Shown here one piece after another: positions 21,721-34,290 of a stretch of DNA of 64,000 nucleotides. The stretch is from Allacma fusca (taxonomy: Eukaryota > Arthropoda > Collembola > Symphypleona > Sminthuridae). Made by a program: the position numbers and the translations under genes. The stretch spans positions 44,055,131 through 44,119,130 of the forward strand of contig OX359247.1 in NCBI GenBank assembly GCA_947179485.1, written 5' to 3'. The notes under the pieces are model-generated. The model ran no database searches, was not told the origin of the DNA, and saw only the letters and a list, made by a program, of their open reading frames with translations. Numbering within the stretch: the stretch's first letter is position 1; each line of letters starts with the position of its first letter.

Positions 21721-23540
21721 CGAAATATTCATTTTACAACAATAACGCCAACTGTAGCGAACCTCGAATTCCGTTATAAATAATGAGTTGACAAACTCGA
21801 AGAAATGCTGCTCACGAATACTGTTGCCTCACACGTGATGGTCCGTGTATTCGGGACGACTGTAAATCCTAATATGATTAAAAATTAAATGGTTTTTCTC
21901 CCTCCCTCCCTCTGTCTCCACGTTCCTTTTAGTAGCTTAGTTTTTACGAGCTCTTCCCGTTCTTTATATCCCCGTTCACTCCACCCCCGAAGATACGATA
22001 TCTCAAGGAGACGTGAACGTGAGAACCAGTAACGTTTACAAAATAATAAATTTCACGTCTCTCACCCAGAACCATCGATGGGAGGGAGTAGTGTCGTTTC
22101 ATATAGATCTAATCTATATTTAGTAGCTTCTGTGTTCCTGCCTTTCTGTTAATGATCTTTCAGAATGTGATCCTGTCTAATGTACAAGGTCCCGGGAAAT
22201 ATTTCAAACTTCTCCTTCCATCAACAAAATTTCATTTCCCCAAAATTCCATGCCATTATTCAATTTCACCTAATTTTTTTAATATTTTCATGGAAAAATA
22301 TGTTTGACCCAAAATTTATTACCTTAAAAATTTCTTTGTCACCAAAAAAATATTCATTAATAAAATGCAGTACTTTGATATAAAAATGTGATCTGAAAAA
22401 TTTTGTTTCAACCAAAATTTTTTTCCCGTATTATTTTTTGCGAAATTTTTTCCGAATAAAATTTGAAGGTTCGGAGACGGGAAAATGTTTTGAAGTCTCC
22501 GTACAAAAACTACATGCCCTTTCACATCTCACTTCTATAAATCTTTCTAGTCTGCTCCATTCAGTCACGTCCTCTTCTTTTCCTATTCACTTTCATTTGA
22601 AATTCTAGCGTCACTCAGTCAGCTTGTTTTATTTTCGAGTTTCCTTATTCACTCCAAGCTTCGAGCTCATCATTTTTTCCTGCTTTCTCCGTACTTTCAC
22701 TTTTCCCGGAAATTTTCCCTAACGCACGAATTCCTCAGTTTTTTCTCATTTTTCATTCATTTTTCAATCCAAGCCTTTTCTAGAAATTTTCATGGAACTT
22801 TCTCCAGCTTTCACTTTGGGTTCAGTCAAGAATCTGGATTGAGTTTTGTTTGCGTTTTTAATGGAAACGTCCCATTTCTTAGATAGTTTGAAATTTTTTT
22901 TTTGGGGTAAAAGAATTTTTCCCAATCTTTTTCTTGTACTTGACTAAAGGGCATTCTCAACGTTGCTGTTAAAAAAAATGTCTCAAAAATACATTTCGGA
23001 AGTGGTGATTTTTTTTTGGAAGACGTTCTTGTAATATTGAAGACCCACTTTATATTCGAAACTGTCCTTGAGCCTTTGAAAGAACGTGCGTCAACGTGGG
23101 AAATACAGTATGTCTGTATTTCCCTCGCCCTTCAGAAGCAACAAGACTTTCCATAAATTTGGCCTTTTTTCATTTCCAAGGGAAAGTGTACGTACTTCCT
23201 GAGCCTAATGTACAGCTTTATTGCGATGGAAGTAAACAATTTTGGTGAAATGGGGCAGGCGGGAAAGTGCTTATGGAATTCCCCATATAATCTATATTTA
23301 TGAATTGACTAAATAGCACTGGAAGCACTTGTGTCAAATGGACCGAAAATATTGGATGGAAAAATGACACTTCAATGTAGTTTAGCAAGCAATTGGGCAA
23401 AGCTTTTTTTTCTGTATAAATATAGGGGAGCATTTTAAGGGGACAACATTTCTGGGAATAAATGGAGCTATTTTCTCAAGTCAGGGATTTTTTTGGGGAA
23501 GGAATGAATTTTGGATTTTGTTCAATGTGAATAGCACAGT
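21721..23540. other. Unannotated DNA
   Basis: AT-rich DNA with no supported gene. A 10-bp perfect inverted repeat, GAGACGTGAA (22008-22017) and TTCACGTCTC (22052-22061), lies in a slightly GC-richer patch, but it is too short to classify. Confidence 0.4.
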
Positions 23541-24700
23541 TTGAAGTTAAACCTAAAATTTCAGGAGGGAACACGAACTAGAATATTTAAGCTTAAAGTT
23601 AAATTTTGACTTCAATGTACACTCAATCTTGGAACTGCGGTTGAGCTTAATTTATTGAAGTTTGCATTTTTAACTAACAATAAGTATACTGATTGAATTC
23701 GAATCTTTAAACTTGATCTTGTTCTTAACTTCAAATCTTGAATTTGGTTTCGAAAGTGGCTTCAAACTTGAATCTTGAATTTGTCTTTGAACTTGACTTT
23801 AAAATTGAATTTTGAGTTTGGTTTCGAAACTGACTTCAAACTTGTATCTGGAATTTAACATTGAACTTGAATCTTCAACTTGACTTCAAATTTGAAGTTA
23901 ACATTGAACTTGAATCTTCAACTTGACTTCAAATTTGAAGTTAACGTTGAACTTGAATCTTCAACTTGGCTTCAAATTTGAAGTTAACATTGAACTTGAA
24001 TCTTCAACTTGACTTCAAATTTGAAGTTAACATTGAACTTGAATCTTCAACTTGACTTCAAATTTGAAGTTAACATTGAACTTGAATCTTCAACTTGACT
24101 TCAAATTTGAAGTTAACATTGAACTTGAATCTTCAACTTGACTTCAAATTTGAAGTTAACGTTGAACTTGAATCTTCAACTTGACTTCAAATTTGAAGTT
24201 AACATTGAACTCAAATCTTCAACTTGACTTCAAATTTGAAGTTAACATTGAACTTGAATCTTCAACTTGACTTCAAATTTGAAGTTAACATTGAACTTGA
24301 ATCTTCAACTTGGCTTCAAACTTGAACTTGACATCAAACTTGAATCTTGAATTAGTCTTTGAACTTGAAATCAAACTTGAATCTTGAATTAGGCTTTGTA
24401 CTTGACTTCAAACTTGAATCTTGAACTTTCTCTTTGAACTTGACTTCAAACTTGGGTCTTGAACTTGTCTTTGAACTTGACTTCAAACTTGAACTTTCTC
24501 TTTGAACTTGACTTCAAACTTGAACTTTCTCTTTGAACTTGACTTCAAACTTGAATCTTGAACTCGGCTTTGAACTTGTCTTCAAACTTGGATCTTGAAC
24601 TTGACTTCAAACTTGAATCTTCAATTTGGCTTTGAACTGGACTTTAAACTTTAATCTTGAACTTGGCTTCGAACTTGAACATGCTCTGCAATTTGAACCC
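23541..24700 (+). repeat. TTGAACTTGAATC array with a homogeneous 43-bp core
   Basis: The core at about 23860-24310 has a 43-bp period, measured for example from 23871 to 23914. It combines ATCTTCAACTTGACTTCAAA and TTTGAAGTTAACATTGAACT. The roughly ten core copies differ at only a few positions. The flanks (23541-23860 and 24310-24700) are more diverged forms of the same words with variable spacing, as expected for expansion and homogenisation at the centre. Confidence 0.92.
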
Positions 24701-27355
24701 AACGTGAAACACTTACTTGAGACAAGTTAATGCTTGAACTCCCATGACCTCAAAAAAAAAATGTATAATCTATCTTCAGCCAATTCCCAGGAAACAAGTA
24801 GTTCAATGTAAAAAATAACCCAAAAACATTACCAACCCCCTAGAAATTGAATCCCAAGTTTTGTTCACCACGAAAGCAGATAATGATGCAGACATATCAT
24901 TAAAATTGGGATCCAAGCGGAAATTGTCAGTCTTGCCTTGGTTGATTACTCACTGTCTATTCAACAGAATGTTTAATAAAACCCCGTACTTATTATCCCC
25001 ATTAAAAAAAGGAATCTCATATGTCTCCCTACTCCTCCAAAGGCTTAAGTAAAGTGGGCAGTGGAATAAATGCAAAAAATATTTTTGGCAACGCAAGCTC
25101 AATTTTAACCCATGACTCCGAATCCATCGATTCCTATTTTCCATTGCTAAAATAATCCGCAAGAAAATCTTGAGAGTCAGAGACTTTTTAAGAATAGGAA
25201 AAGATGAGAATAAAATAAAATAAATTGTCACATTTATTTTTAATCCATATTCATGGCAGCAGACCAGAACGGAGTAGGGCTTGGATCAAAAGTCATTTTT
25301 CCTCTGTCAGTGCCTTCCTTTTTGGATTTTCACATTTTTTTCATTCCCTCTTTTCCCCATTCGTCATAAATCTCCAGCGTCAAATTCATCCCCATTATTA
25401 ATACGCCCTGTCCAAAAATTTTAATGGGATGTCACTTGGGTTTTTTTAAATCCCTGTCTCATCACATCTCTCTGTGCCTGTAATTTATTAGACTTTTATC
25501 TTGTGCTGGATAATTTTCCATTTCGCGCTCCTTAAAACCAGAAAATTAGTCAAAGTGGGTCGCTCAAAATTTTTCAAGGCTGAGGCTTCCGCCTGGAAAA
25601 ATAGAAGCAAAAGGTTACAATTCCACATTTTGATTTCCTCCCAAAAATTTATTAAATTTTCAAAAAAAAAATAATCTTCATAAAAGTTTTTTTTTAATTT
25701 AAAAAAATTTTTTTAAAGGGAAAATGTCCTCCAAAAAATCGAATGTTAATCAGAACTTTTTCCGTTCGATGATTTTTTAAAAATGGGAAATATTATTCCT
25801 GATAATTTATTTTCTCACCCTAATTGTTAGTTCCACGAGGGACATAAAATTCGGTTGGGAATTTTTTCCCGTGCAAAATTTAATATTCAAAAAATATTCG
25901 GAGAAAACAATTTACAAAAAATCTTTTACTTTTGATTTTTAACTTAATAATAAAATTATTCTTTTCATTGAAATTTAAAAATTACTTTTATTTTTCCTCA
26001 AGGGGTTTCAAGTATTTCAGAATTTTCCTTACCTAATTAATTTTTTTAAACGTAATCCTTTACACCGGCCATAATTTTTATTTCTCAAGCCTTAACGCCA
26101 CTCAATAAATAAAGTTTGATCGGAGTCCAGGCAATGTTTGATAACTTATGCATCAGAGCAATTCACATAATAGTTTTACATGTAACCCTTAAAATTTTAA
26201 TTAATTTAAAATGGTATTTTTTTTCATGTCTGATTTTCTTGGTCCACGTGGGAAATTCAATTCTGATGTTAATAAAAAACAGGTACGTGAATTTTGTCAG
26301 TTTTCCAATTTTTATGCTCATATTTTCAGGATCATAAAAACTGTTGATAGAAACCGGGCATATCAAGCCCTGATATTCATTCACTCCCAAGAGAAACAAA
26401 ATTTCTCAACGGAGTCCTCACCCTGACCTCTAACCACGATCCCGAAAACCAGGGGAAAATTTTGGTGAAGCTTCAGAAGACGCCCGAGAGATGGCGCATT
26501 TTACAATGTTGTCAAAAATCCCTGAGAATTGTCCCAATTATTTTGCAGAGATGGCGCTGGAATCTATTGCTAGAAAAATTAAATTAGTTTATTGCCAGTG
26601 CCTATCTATCTGCGTATCTAAACTAAAAGAAATGTTTCTAGGGACTATTTACGAAGTATTTTGATGATCTTGTGCGTTTTTAAGGGAGAAAATACTAAGT
26701 TGAGGACCCGATTTTCATCAAATATTGAAATGGTTTTGAGGGGGTTTCAGGGGTCACATAAACATTTGGATTTGATCCTATGGAGGTTAAATGGGGTTGT
26801 TTGGCCGGAGCCAGTGATGTGAGAGTGAAGTTGACTGAAGAAATGAACAACCTTTTGTAATTGGTGGAGAGAAGGGGGCGAGAGAAAGTGAGTGAAAGGA
26901 ATTCTGGAGGAGCGTGAAAGTCGGGACAGATTGACAAATCTCCCTGGAACTGTAACATTGGCCATGATCATATGTGGCAATGATCTTCCAGCAGGATGTT
27001 CGACTTGTAGTGGGAGCATGTGTGCATGTGTGGAAGGAGGTATGATCGTATGTATGTATATAAAGCTGGGCTATATAGGTGAGGCCATGGGGGAAGATAG
27101 GAATGTATCCTTTCCATGTCTCATTTTTGGCTTGGCAGGATTTCAGGAATCTCCGAGGCTTTTCGAGGCTTGTTATTGATCATGAGTTTTTGGGAGGAAA
27201 AGTTTTTCTCACGTTTTCAACTGTTCCAGTTCGAGAGGGGACAAATGCATTTCCACACATGACTTTCCCATCTGATACATGTCTGTTTTCAAGGGCACGT
27301 CCCATAACGGGGTTTCTACCAGGGATGGATATTTTAACAACAATATAACAAATTT
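24701..27355. other. Unannotated DNA
   Basis: No convincing gene is seen. The stretch 25560-26050 is extremely AT-rich. Short frames at 26116-26426 and 26695-27348 overlap on both strands, and none has a recognisable domain. A pair of AGATGGCGC sites is listed separately. Confidence 0.4.
26489..26557 (+). promoter_or_regulatory. Two AGATGGCGC sites 60 bp apart (CTCF-core-like)
   Basis: GAGAGATGGCGCA (AGATGGCGC at 26489-26497) and CAGAGATGGCGCT (26549-26557) lie on the same strand exactly 60 bases apart in AT-rich DNA. AGATGGCGC fits the AGRKGGCRS core of the CTCF consensus, but the upstream half of that consensus is poor. Binding is not shown by sequence alone. Confidence 0.25.
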
Positions 27356-27750
27356 GATCTCAACTTTTGCAAAAATTCGCCCTTAAATTTTAAAAAATTC
27401 GCCCTTAAATTTTAAAAAATTTGCCCTTAAATTTTGCAAAAACTGCCTCTAGACGTTTGCGAAAATTCGCCCTTAAATTTTGCAGAACGTTTGCCCTTAA
27501 ATTTTGCAAAACATTTGCCCATAAATTTAAAAAACATTTGTCCTTAAATTTAAAAAAAAATGCCCTTAAATTTTGCACAACACTGCCTTTTAATTTTGCA
27601 CAAATTTGCCCTTAAATTTTGCAGAACGTTTGCCCTTAAATTTTGCAAAACATTTGCCCTTAAATTTTGCAAAACATTTGCCTTTAAATTTTGCAAAACA
27701 TTTGCCCTTAAATTTTGCAAAACATTTGCCCTTAAATTTCGCAAACATTT
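27356..27750 (+). repeat. 24-bp GCCCTTAAATTTTGCAAAAC minisatellite
   Basis: The unit GCCCTTAAATTTTGCAAAAC plus ATTT repeats at about 24 bp, most regular between 27600 and 27740. Open frames on both strands read it as LKFCKTFA-like or NLRANVLQ-like peptides and are not genes. Confidence 0.9.
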
Positions 27751-28715
27751 TCAGGAATTTAAAATCTTTTGCATGAATCCCGAGGAATTAAAATATTGGG
27801 CAGACCGGAACTAACAAAAAAATGTAATGGGGAAAATTGTATAAATGCACTGGCTAATGGATCCGACATGGAGAAAATCTCATCAGCATGAGTGACTCTA
27901 CATGCCAAGGGTGAAATAATAATTCAGAGTTGAAATCCCATGTTATTTGGAGGGAAAGGGGAGAGACTTATGGGAAGGAAATATCGATTGCTATTTATCC
28001 CGCAACTCTTATTAAATGCGTCAGCAACACTTCAAACCCAGTTTTTTTCAAGGTGAAGAGAAATTTTCAAGTCACAGAACTTCCCCTAATAATATTAATG
28101 GAAGTGGGGGAATTGTGAAAATATGTGATGATATGGGTGCATGTGTGTTGGAAGGATATTTTGACCGAGGCTTTCTCCACGGAATAAATTTACGTATAAA
28201 TGTGGGCATGAGCATATATGTATATGTGTGTGGGTCATAAATAATTCCTTCATTACTGCCCCAACTTATTAGTAATATTGTGTCTTATGTAGGTTCAATG
28301 GATGTATTCGGGGCAGGAGGAAAAAATTGCGGGGGTCTTGCACGCAAAATTCTCACTTGCTCCTGAGAGTTGTTTAAGTCGTGAGTTGAAATGTACCTTT
28401 GGGTTTCCTCCTTCCTTGGACATGCCATTCCAGGGTTAATACAATTTACGAGTCATTACTGCCATGTATTTAAGTCATTTCCTTCCTTACACGCAGGAGC
28501 TGGGTCCCTTATCTTTTAGCATGCAACTGTTACAGTTGGAGGGAGCATTGACGTAGGTCGTTTGGCTTTATTTTTCCCAAATGAGAGCAGGAGAGGGATG
28601 TTTACAGCTCCAAAGGCTTTTAATTAATAGGAAATTCATATTGCGTGCCATCGGAGCTTTACAGGTTTTTTGACAGGGATTTTTATGGTTGTATTTTTGT
28701 GGGTGAGAATTCGAT
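27751..28715. other. Unannotated DNA
   Basis: Short frames at 27930-28240 have no recognisable product. No RNA gene or mobile element is seen. Confidence 0.4.
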
Positions 28716-29665
28716 TTTAAGTTTGAGATCAATATTGGGGTTAATATTTAAAACAATTTCGAGTTTAATATTTAATTCAATTTCGAGTTCAATATTGAGT
28801 TCAGTTTCGAGTTTAATATTTAATTCAATTTCGAGTTCAATATTGAGTTCAATATTTAAATCAATTTCGAGTTCAATAATCAAATCAATTTAAAGTTCAA
28901 GTTTGAGTTTAAGTTTGAGTTTTAATTTTGAGTTTAATTTTGAGTTTAAGTTTGAGTTTTAATTTTGAGTTTAAGTTTGAGTTTTAATTTTAAATTTAAG
29001 TTTGAGTTTTAATTTTGAGTTTAAGTTTGAGTTTTAATTTTTAGTTTAAGTTTGAGTTTTAATTTTGAGTTTAAGTTTGAGTTTTAATTTTGAGTTTAAG
29101 TTTGAGTTTTAATTTTGAGTTTAATTTTGAGTTTTAATTTTGAGTTTAAGTTTGAGTTTTAATTTTGAGTTTAAGTTTGAGTTTTAATTTTGAGTTTAAG
29201 TTTGGGTTCGAGTTTGAAATTCAAGTTTGAGTTCAAGTTTGAGTTCAAGTTTGAGTTTCAATTTTAAGTTCAAGTTTGAGTTCAAGTTTTAATTCAAGTT
29301 TGAGCTTAATTTTCAGCTTAAGCGTGAGTCTAAGTTTAAGTTGAGTTCACGTAAATGAAATTTCAAGTTTAAGTTATATTAGTGTCAAAATTCAAATCAA
29401 TTTAGAGTTCCAGCTTTAGTTCAATTTCGAGTTCTAGTTTCAGTTCTAGTTGAAGTGTTAGTTATGAGGTCAATATAAATTCAAGTATGAGTTCAGGATT
29501 GATTTCAAGTTTGGGGTCGACCTTGAATTCAACTTTTCAGTCCAGGTTTGAGTTAAAGTTTCGGATCAATTTCGAATTCAAGTGTGAGTTCAGGTTTGAG
29601 TTAAAGCTTGGAGTCAATTTTGAATTCAAGTGTGAGTTCAAGTTTGAACTCAATTTAGAATTTAC
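28716..29665 (-). repeat. 25-bp GAGTTTAAGTTTGAGTTTTA array (reverse of TTGAAC style)
   Basis: At 28735-28890 the array uses AATATTTAATTCAATTTCGAG words. From about 28900 to 29200 it settles to a 25-bp unit of GAGTTTTAATTTTGAGTTTA (for example 29054 to 29079). It then diverges into TTCAAGTTTGAG phrases to about 29660. The words are the complement of the CTTGAACTTGAA family found on the plus strand elsewhere. Confidence 0.88.
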
Positions 29666-29883
29666 CATTACTAAATCTCAGATACATACTCACCTCACAA
29701 ATAATTTCCCTTTTTACGTTCGCTTTTATCAAGAAACATTTTAATACAAACTAAATGCTATCAATTTAATCCCTTTCTTACTTAAATCCTTACTTACATA
29801 TTTCTTCCCCTCTGTGAGCCAACAAATTAAATACCCAGTGTTGAAAACTCTGTCTCACTTTTCTCTTCTAGATTTTCCTAAAA

Positions 29884-30234
29884 TTGGTCCTTCGAGCCGG
29901 ATCTCTTAATTATAAACGCCAAGAGTTAATTGCAAATCCCCTTACAGTACAGAGAGATTAGAAGTTCCCTATTTTTACATATGTGTTTGTATTCCTGTAA
30001 ATCCACCTTTCTATCCCTATAAATCCCTTGCTTGGAAATAATTATCAAGAGCTCTGAATTGGTCCTTCGACCCGGATACTTAATGAAATAGCTGTGACAG
30101 AATCTAGTGCAAAGATATAAACTCTCAACTCATGGAATGAGTCTCTCCAACGAAGCCTATTGAACCCATTGTGAAGAGAAAGGTTCATTTGAGGGAAACA
30201 CCCTGAAAACGAAATTGGTCCTTCGAACCGGATC
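29884..30234 (+). repeat. Cluster of three TTGGTCCTTCGARCCGGAT motifs
   Basis: Copies at 29884-29902 (variant base G), 30059-30077 (C) and 30215-30233 (A) are otherwise identical over 19 bases. The intervening sequences do not align by eye. The only variable base is the one after TTCGA. Further copies occur at 59.2-61.8 kb. I have the impression that a similar phrase occurs in untranslated leaders of BEL/Pao-type retrotransposons, but this is from memory and unverified. Confidence 0.8.
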
Positions 30235-31230
30235 AGTGATATCGCCAGATATAGGAATTCAAGTACAAGATACCCCTCAATATTTTTCTTCCACTAGAAC
30301 TCAACTTGGGGTTTAAAATCTTTCTAAGCGTATTAAGTTGCTTAACCCTGTGACCCGAAATGATGACCTAGGTCACTGATTTTTTATATACTGAAATATC
30401 TGGAAAATTTAATATAAAAAATAGGTCAAGTATTTTTGCCTATTTTAGTGTCTTTTAGAACGAGAAATGTTTGGAGGGACACTGGATAATAGTGAATTAC
30501 ATTAAAGTTAATAGAACATGAGCCATGGACGAGGCCCATAAAGGGAGCTGTGAGTATTTTCAGGTGTAAAAAAAGGGAAAGGAGAGGAAAGAGCTGATAG
30601 GATCTTTTAAAGGCCTGGAGAAAGCTGGATGATCGGGATAAAAAAAAATAGGAACCCATCCTTGGCCCAGTGAGGGAACCCGGTAGGAAAATCAATATGG
30701 AGAATCATCAACGAGTGCGAATATATTTTGGACATTTGCCAAAAAACAGAGCTGCAGCCTGCGTTTCCACAGAAAGAGAAAGAGGGCAAGTGAAAGTGCA
30801 CAAAAGCAAGCGGGGCTTCCGTCCTTCCAATGCATTAGCTCCTAATGCTATACACGTCGACAGTCTTACACACAGGATTTCCCTATACTTTCACCTACCC
30901 TTACAAACAAGTATTTAAGACCTTGTGACGCACTTGCAACTTGGGATTCTAGTATTTGAATATATGGGATATATTTATGCAACTTATATATTTTATGTAT
31001 GGGAGCTTTCTCCATTTGCGCCTTACTCCATTTAAAATGCGTTGCTGGGAGTCTAAGCTGGAGAAAGCTTCCTCCTGTTTTTTACTTAATACTGTCTCAT
31101 TTAAGGAAAAGAGCGGGAAAATAAATTTATAAGGTAATTCTGAAATGTTTTTCGCCAGATATTTTGAAGATATTTATTGTTGGGTTACAAATAATTGAGC
31201 AACTGAACCACGGCTTTTTAAGTAAAACTA
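30235..31230. other. Unannotated DNA
   Basis: Contains one dispersed relative of the left-edge repeat (TGACCTAGGTCA at 30364-30375, preceded by CCCTGTGACCCGAAATGA). Frames at 30426-30918 overlap on both strands and carry no domain I recognise. Confidence 0.45.
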
Positions 31231-32345
31231 GGAGTCGAAGTTGAAAATAATATTTTGAAAATAAACTTGAGCCTTTACTTGAACTCTTGGCTTTCCAGTT
31301 GAAGTTGAATTTGAAAAGTCTACCTGAACTCGAATAATTTTAGGATTTGGGATTGGACTTAAAATTTTATTGACATTAATTTTCACCAATTGATTTAAAC
31401 TTGAATTTCAGACATTGACTTGAATCTCATGAGTCAACTTCAACTCGAATTTTATAAATTCGCCTGAACTCAAAATATTTCTGAATTTGTACTTGGGGTA
31501 GAGATTGCACTTGCACTTCAACTTCAATTCCCCACAGACTTGAATCTGATTTTAAACAATTGAACTTGAATTTAAGAAATTGAACTTGAACTTGAATTTA
31601 AAAAAATGATCTTGAACTTGAATTTAAGAAATTGAACTTGAACTTGAATTTAAAAAAATGATCTTGAACTTGAATTTAAGAAATTGAACTTGAACTTGAA
31701 TTTAAAAAAATGATCTTGAACTTGAATTTAAGAAATTGAACTTGAACTTGAATTTAAAAAAATGATCTTGAACTTGAATTTAAGAAATTGAACTTGAACT
31801 TGAATTTAAAAAAATGATCTTGAACTTGAATTTAAAAAAATGATCTTGAACTTGAATTTAAAAACTTGAACTTGAATTTAAAAACTTGAACTTGAATTTA
31901 AGAAATTGAACTTGAACTTGAATTTAAGAAGTTGAACTTGAACTTGAATTTAAGAAATTGAACTTGAACTTGAATTTAAAAAAATGATCTTGAACTTGAA
32001 TTTAAAAAAATGATCTTGAACTTGAATTTAAAAACTTGAACTTGAATTTGAATTTAAGAAATTGAACTTGAACTTGAACTTAAAAAAATGATCTTGAACT
32101 TGAACTTGAATTTAAGAAATTGGACTTGAACTTGAATTTAAGAAATTGAAATTGAACTTGAACTTAAAAAAATGATCTTGAACTTGAACTTGAATTTAAG
32201 AAATTGGACTTGAACTTGAACTTAAAAAAATGATCTTGAACTTGAATTTAAGAAATTGAACTTGAACTTAAAAAAATAATCTTGAGCTTGAATTTAAAAA
32301 CTGAACTTGAACTTGAATTTAAAAAATTGCACTTGAGGGCGACTA
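31231..32345 (+). repeat. 52-bp (2 x 26) CTTGAACTTGAATTTAAG minisatellite
   Basis: Two related 26-bp halves, one with AAGAAATTGAACTTGAACTT and one with AAAAAAATGATCTTGAACTT, alternate to form a 52-bp period (for example 31571 to 31623). This runs from about 31550 to 32340. Right of 31850 the alternation breaks into irregular combinations. The left part, 31231-31550, is a degenerate fringe. Confidence 0.92.
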
Positions 32346-33165
32346 TAGTTATTAAACTTGAACTTGAAAAATAAAAATATAGACATTCGCTCGAAATTCT
32401 AATCTCGGACTTCAACTTCATCCAGACTGAACTCATGGATTAACCAGTAACCCACAAAAAGTAAAGCAAAACCTCCTGATTCAGACTGGATACTCAAAGA
32501 GAAAAATGGATTTCCGATCCAATTACGGACAGAAATTCCCCAGGATAAAATCTGTCGTAAAATAATTCCCAATGCTTTTGTATTTTCTCGAATGAGTTTA
32601 GAGAATCAGAAATTGAGTTATTTCCACGATTTCAAGACGATTCAATTTTTTTCCGAGAAAAAGTTCTAATTCAGTTTATCCATATAGTAAAGATATAAAA
32701 ATCATAGTCAATTTCCTTTTACACCCTCCAGTCTTATTTTCAACTTTCACTTTCACCAAAGTATTTTTCCCATACATTCACCAGTGAGATAATTTTCAAG
32801 GAACAAAATCCAGAAGCGGAGCAGATTATGAGCACGTGCGTGAACCATTTGTAATAGAGAACATACGCGGGCTAAATTGAGCCCGGAGGGTTAGTACATT
32901 TTATCCCGAAATTAGGGGCCTACATTACTTTCTCCTATACACTCCTGTGGCATATACATATCCCGTGTATTCTCAGAGTGTACTACGATACTCTGAAAGT
33001 AAGAGACTAACACGGAGTGTGATCCGTGTGCAAATAGAGTCAGTCATTTTTCCTGCGCGAGCAAAACGTTCCCTCGAAAATTTCATGAGGTGTACTGCTA
33101 CATTATGTATCTCTCACACTTCCTTCCAACATCACTCTTCACACATCAAGGCGTAGAATGCGTAC
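32346..33165. other. Unannotated DNA
   Basis: No supported gene. A frame at 32947-33156 has mixed composition but no domain. A GTAAGAG donor-like hexamer follows ACTCTGAAA near 32999, without a matching exon that I can defend. Confidence 0.35.
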
Positions 33166-34290
33166 CTCACTCGAATTTGAATTTTTACTCAAGACTTGAA
33201 CTCCAGCTTGAGATTGTACTTAACAATTGAGCTAGAAGTTGAGGTTGGATTCGGCATCAAATCTCGAACTTGGAATTCCTTGGCACTTGAATTTCAAATC
33301 CAACAAGCATTAAAACTAGAAAGTGAATGGCACACTTGAACTTGAAATTACAAGTTACACTTGAATTCAATGAACATTGGATGACAAATTTGAACTTAAA
33401 ATTATAAGTTACACTTGAATTTAATATTGGATGGCAAACTTGAACTTAAAATTATAAGTTACACTTGAATTTAATATTGGATGGCAAACTTGAACTTGAA
33501 ATTACAATTTGCACTTGAATTTAAAATTAAATAGGTCTCAGTCACACGGAAAACGTAAAAATATTTTTAACGAACGTACAAAACTTGAAACTAGAATATC
33601 TACTTCAACTTGGACTCAAACTTGAAACTAGAATATCTACTTCAACTTGGACTCAAACTTGAAACTGGAATATCTACTTCAACTTGGATTCAAACTTGCA
33701 CACAAACTTGAAATTAACATAACTACTACAACTCAAACTTGAACACAAACTTGAAACTAAGATATCTACTCCTACTCTTGAAACTAACATAACTACTCCA
33801 ATTCAAACTTGAGCACACACTTAAAACTAAGATAACTACTCCAATTCAAACTTGAGCACATACTTGAAACTAAGATAACTACTCCAATTCAAACTTGAGC
33901 ACACACTTGAAACTAAGATAACTACTCCAATTCAAACTTGAGCACACACTTGAAACTAAGATAACTACTCCAATTCAAACTTGAGCACACACTTGAAACT
34001 AAGATAACTACTCCAATTCAAACTTGAGCACACACTTGAAACTAAGATATCTACTCCTACTCTTCAAACTAAGATAACTACTCCAATTCAAACTTGAGCA
34101 CAAACTTGAAACTAAGATATCTACTCCTTCTCTTGAAACTAAGATAACTACTCCAATTCAAACTTGAGCACACACTTGAAACTAAGATATCTACTCCTAC
34201 TCTTGAAACTAAGATAACTACTCCAATTCAAACTTGAGCACAAAATTGAAACTAAGATATCTACTCCAACTCAAACTTGAACTTAAATCC
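33166..34290 (+). repeat. 43-bp ACTAAGATAACTACTCCAAT minisatellite
   Basis: A degenerate TTGAACTTGAAATTACAAGT portion (33166-33540) leads into a 43-bp unit joining ACTAAGATAACTACTCCAAT and TCAAACTTGAGCACACACTT. The period was measured from 33867 to 33910. Nearly identical copies fill about 33770-34060, and mixed variants continue to 34290. Confidence 0.92.

Noticed and set aside
22008-22061. GAGACGTGAA / TTCACGTCTC inverted repeat
   Set aside because: Ten-base arms with a 34-base loop are too weak for a hairpin RNA or a mobile-element end.
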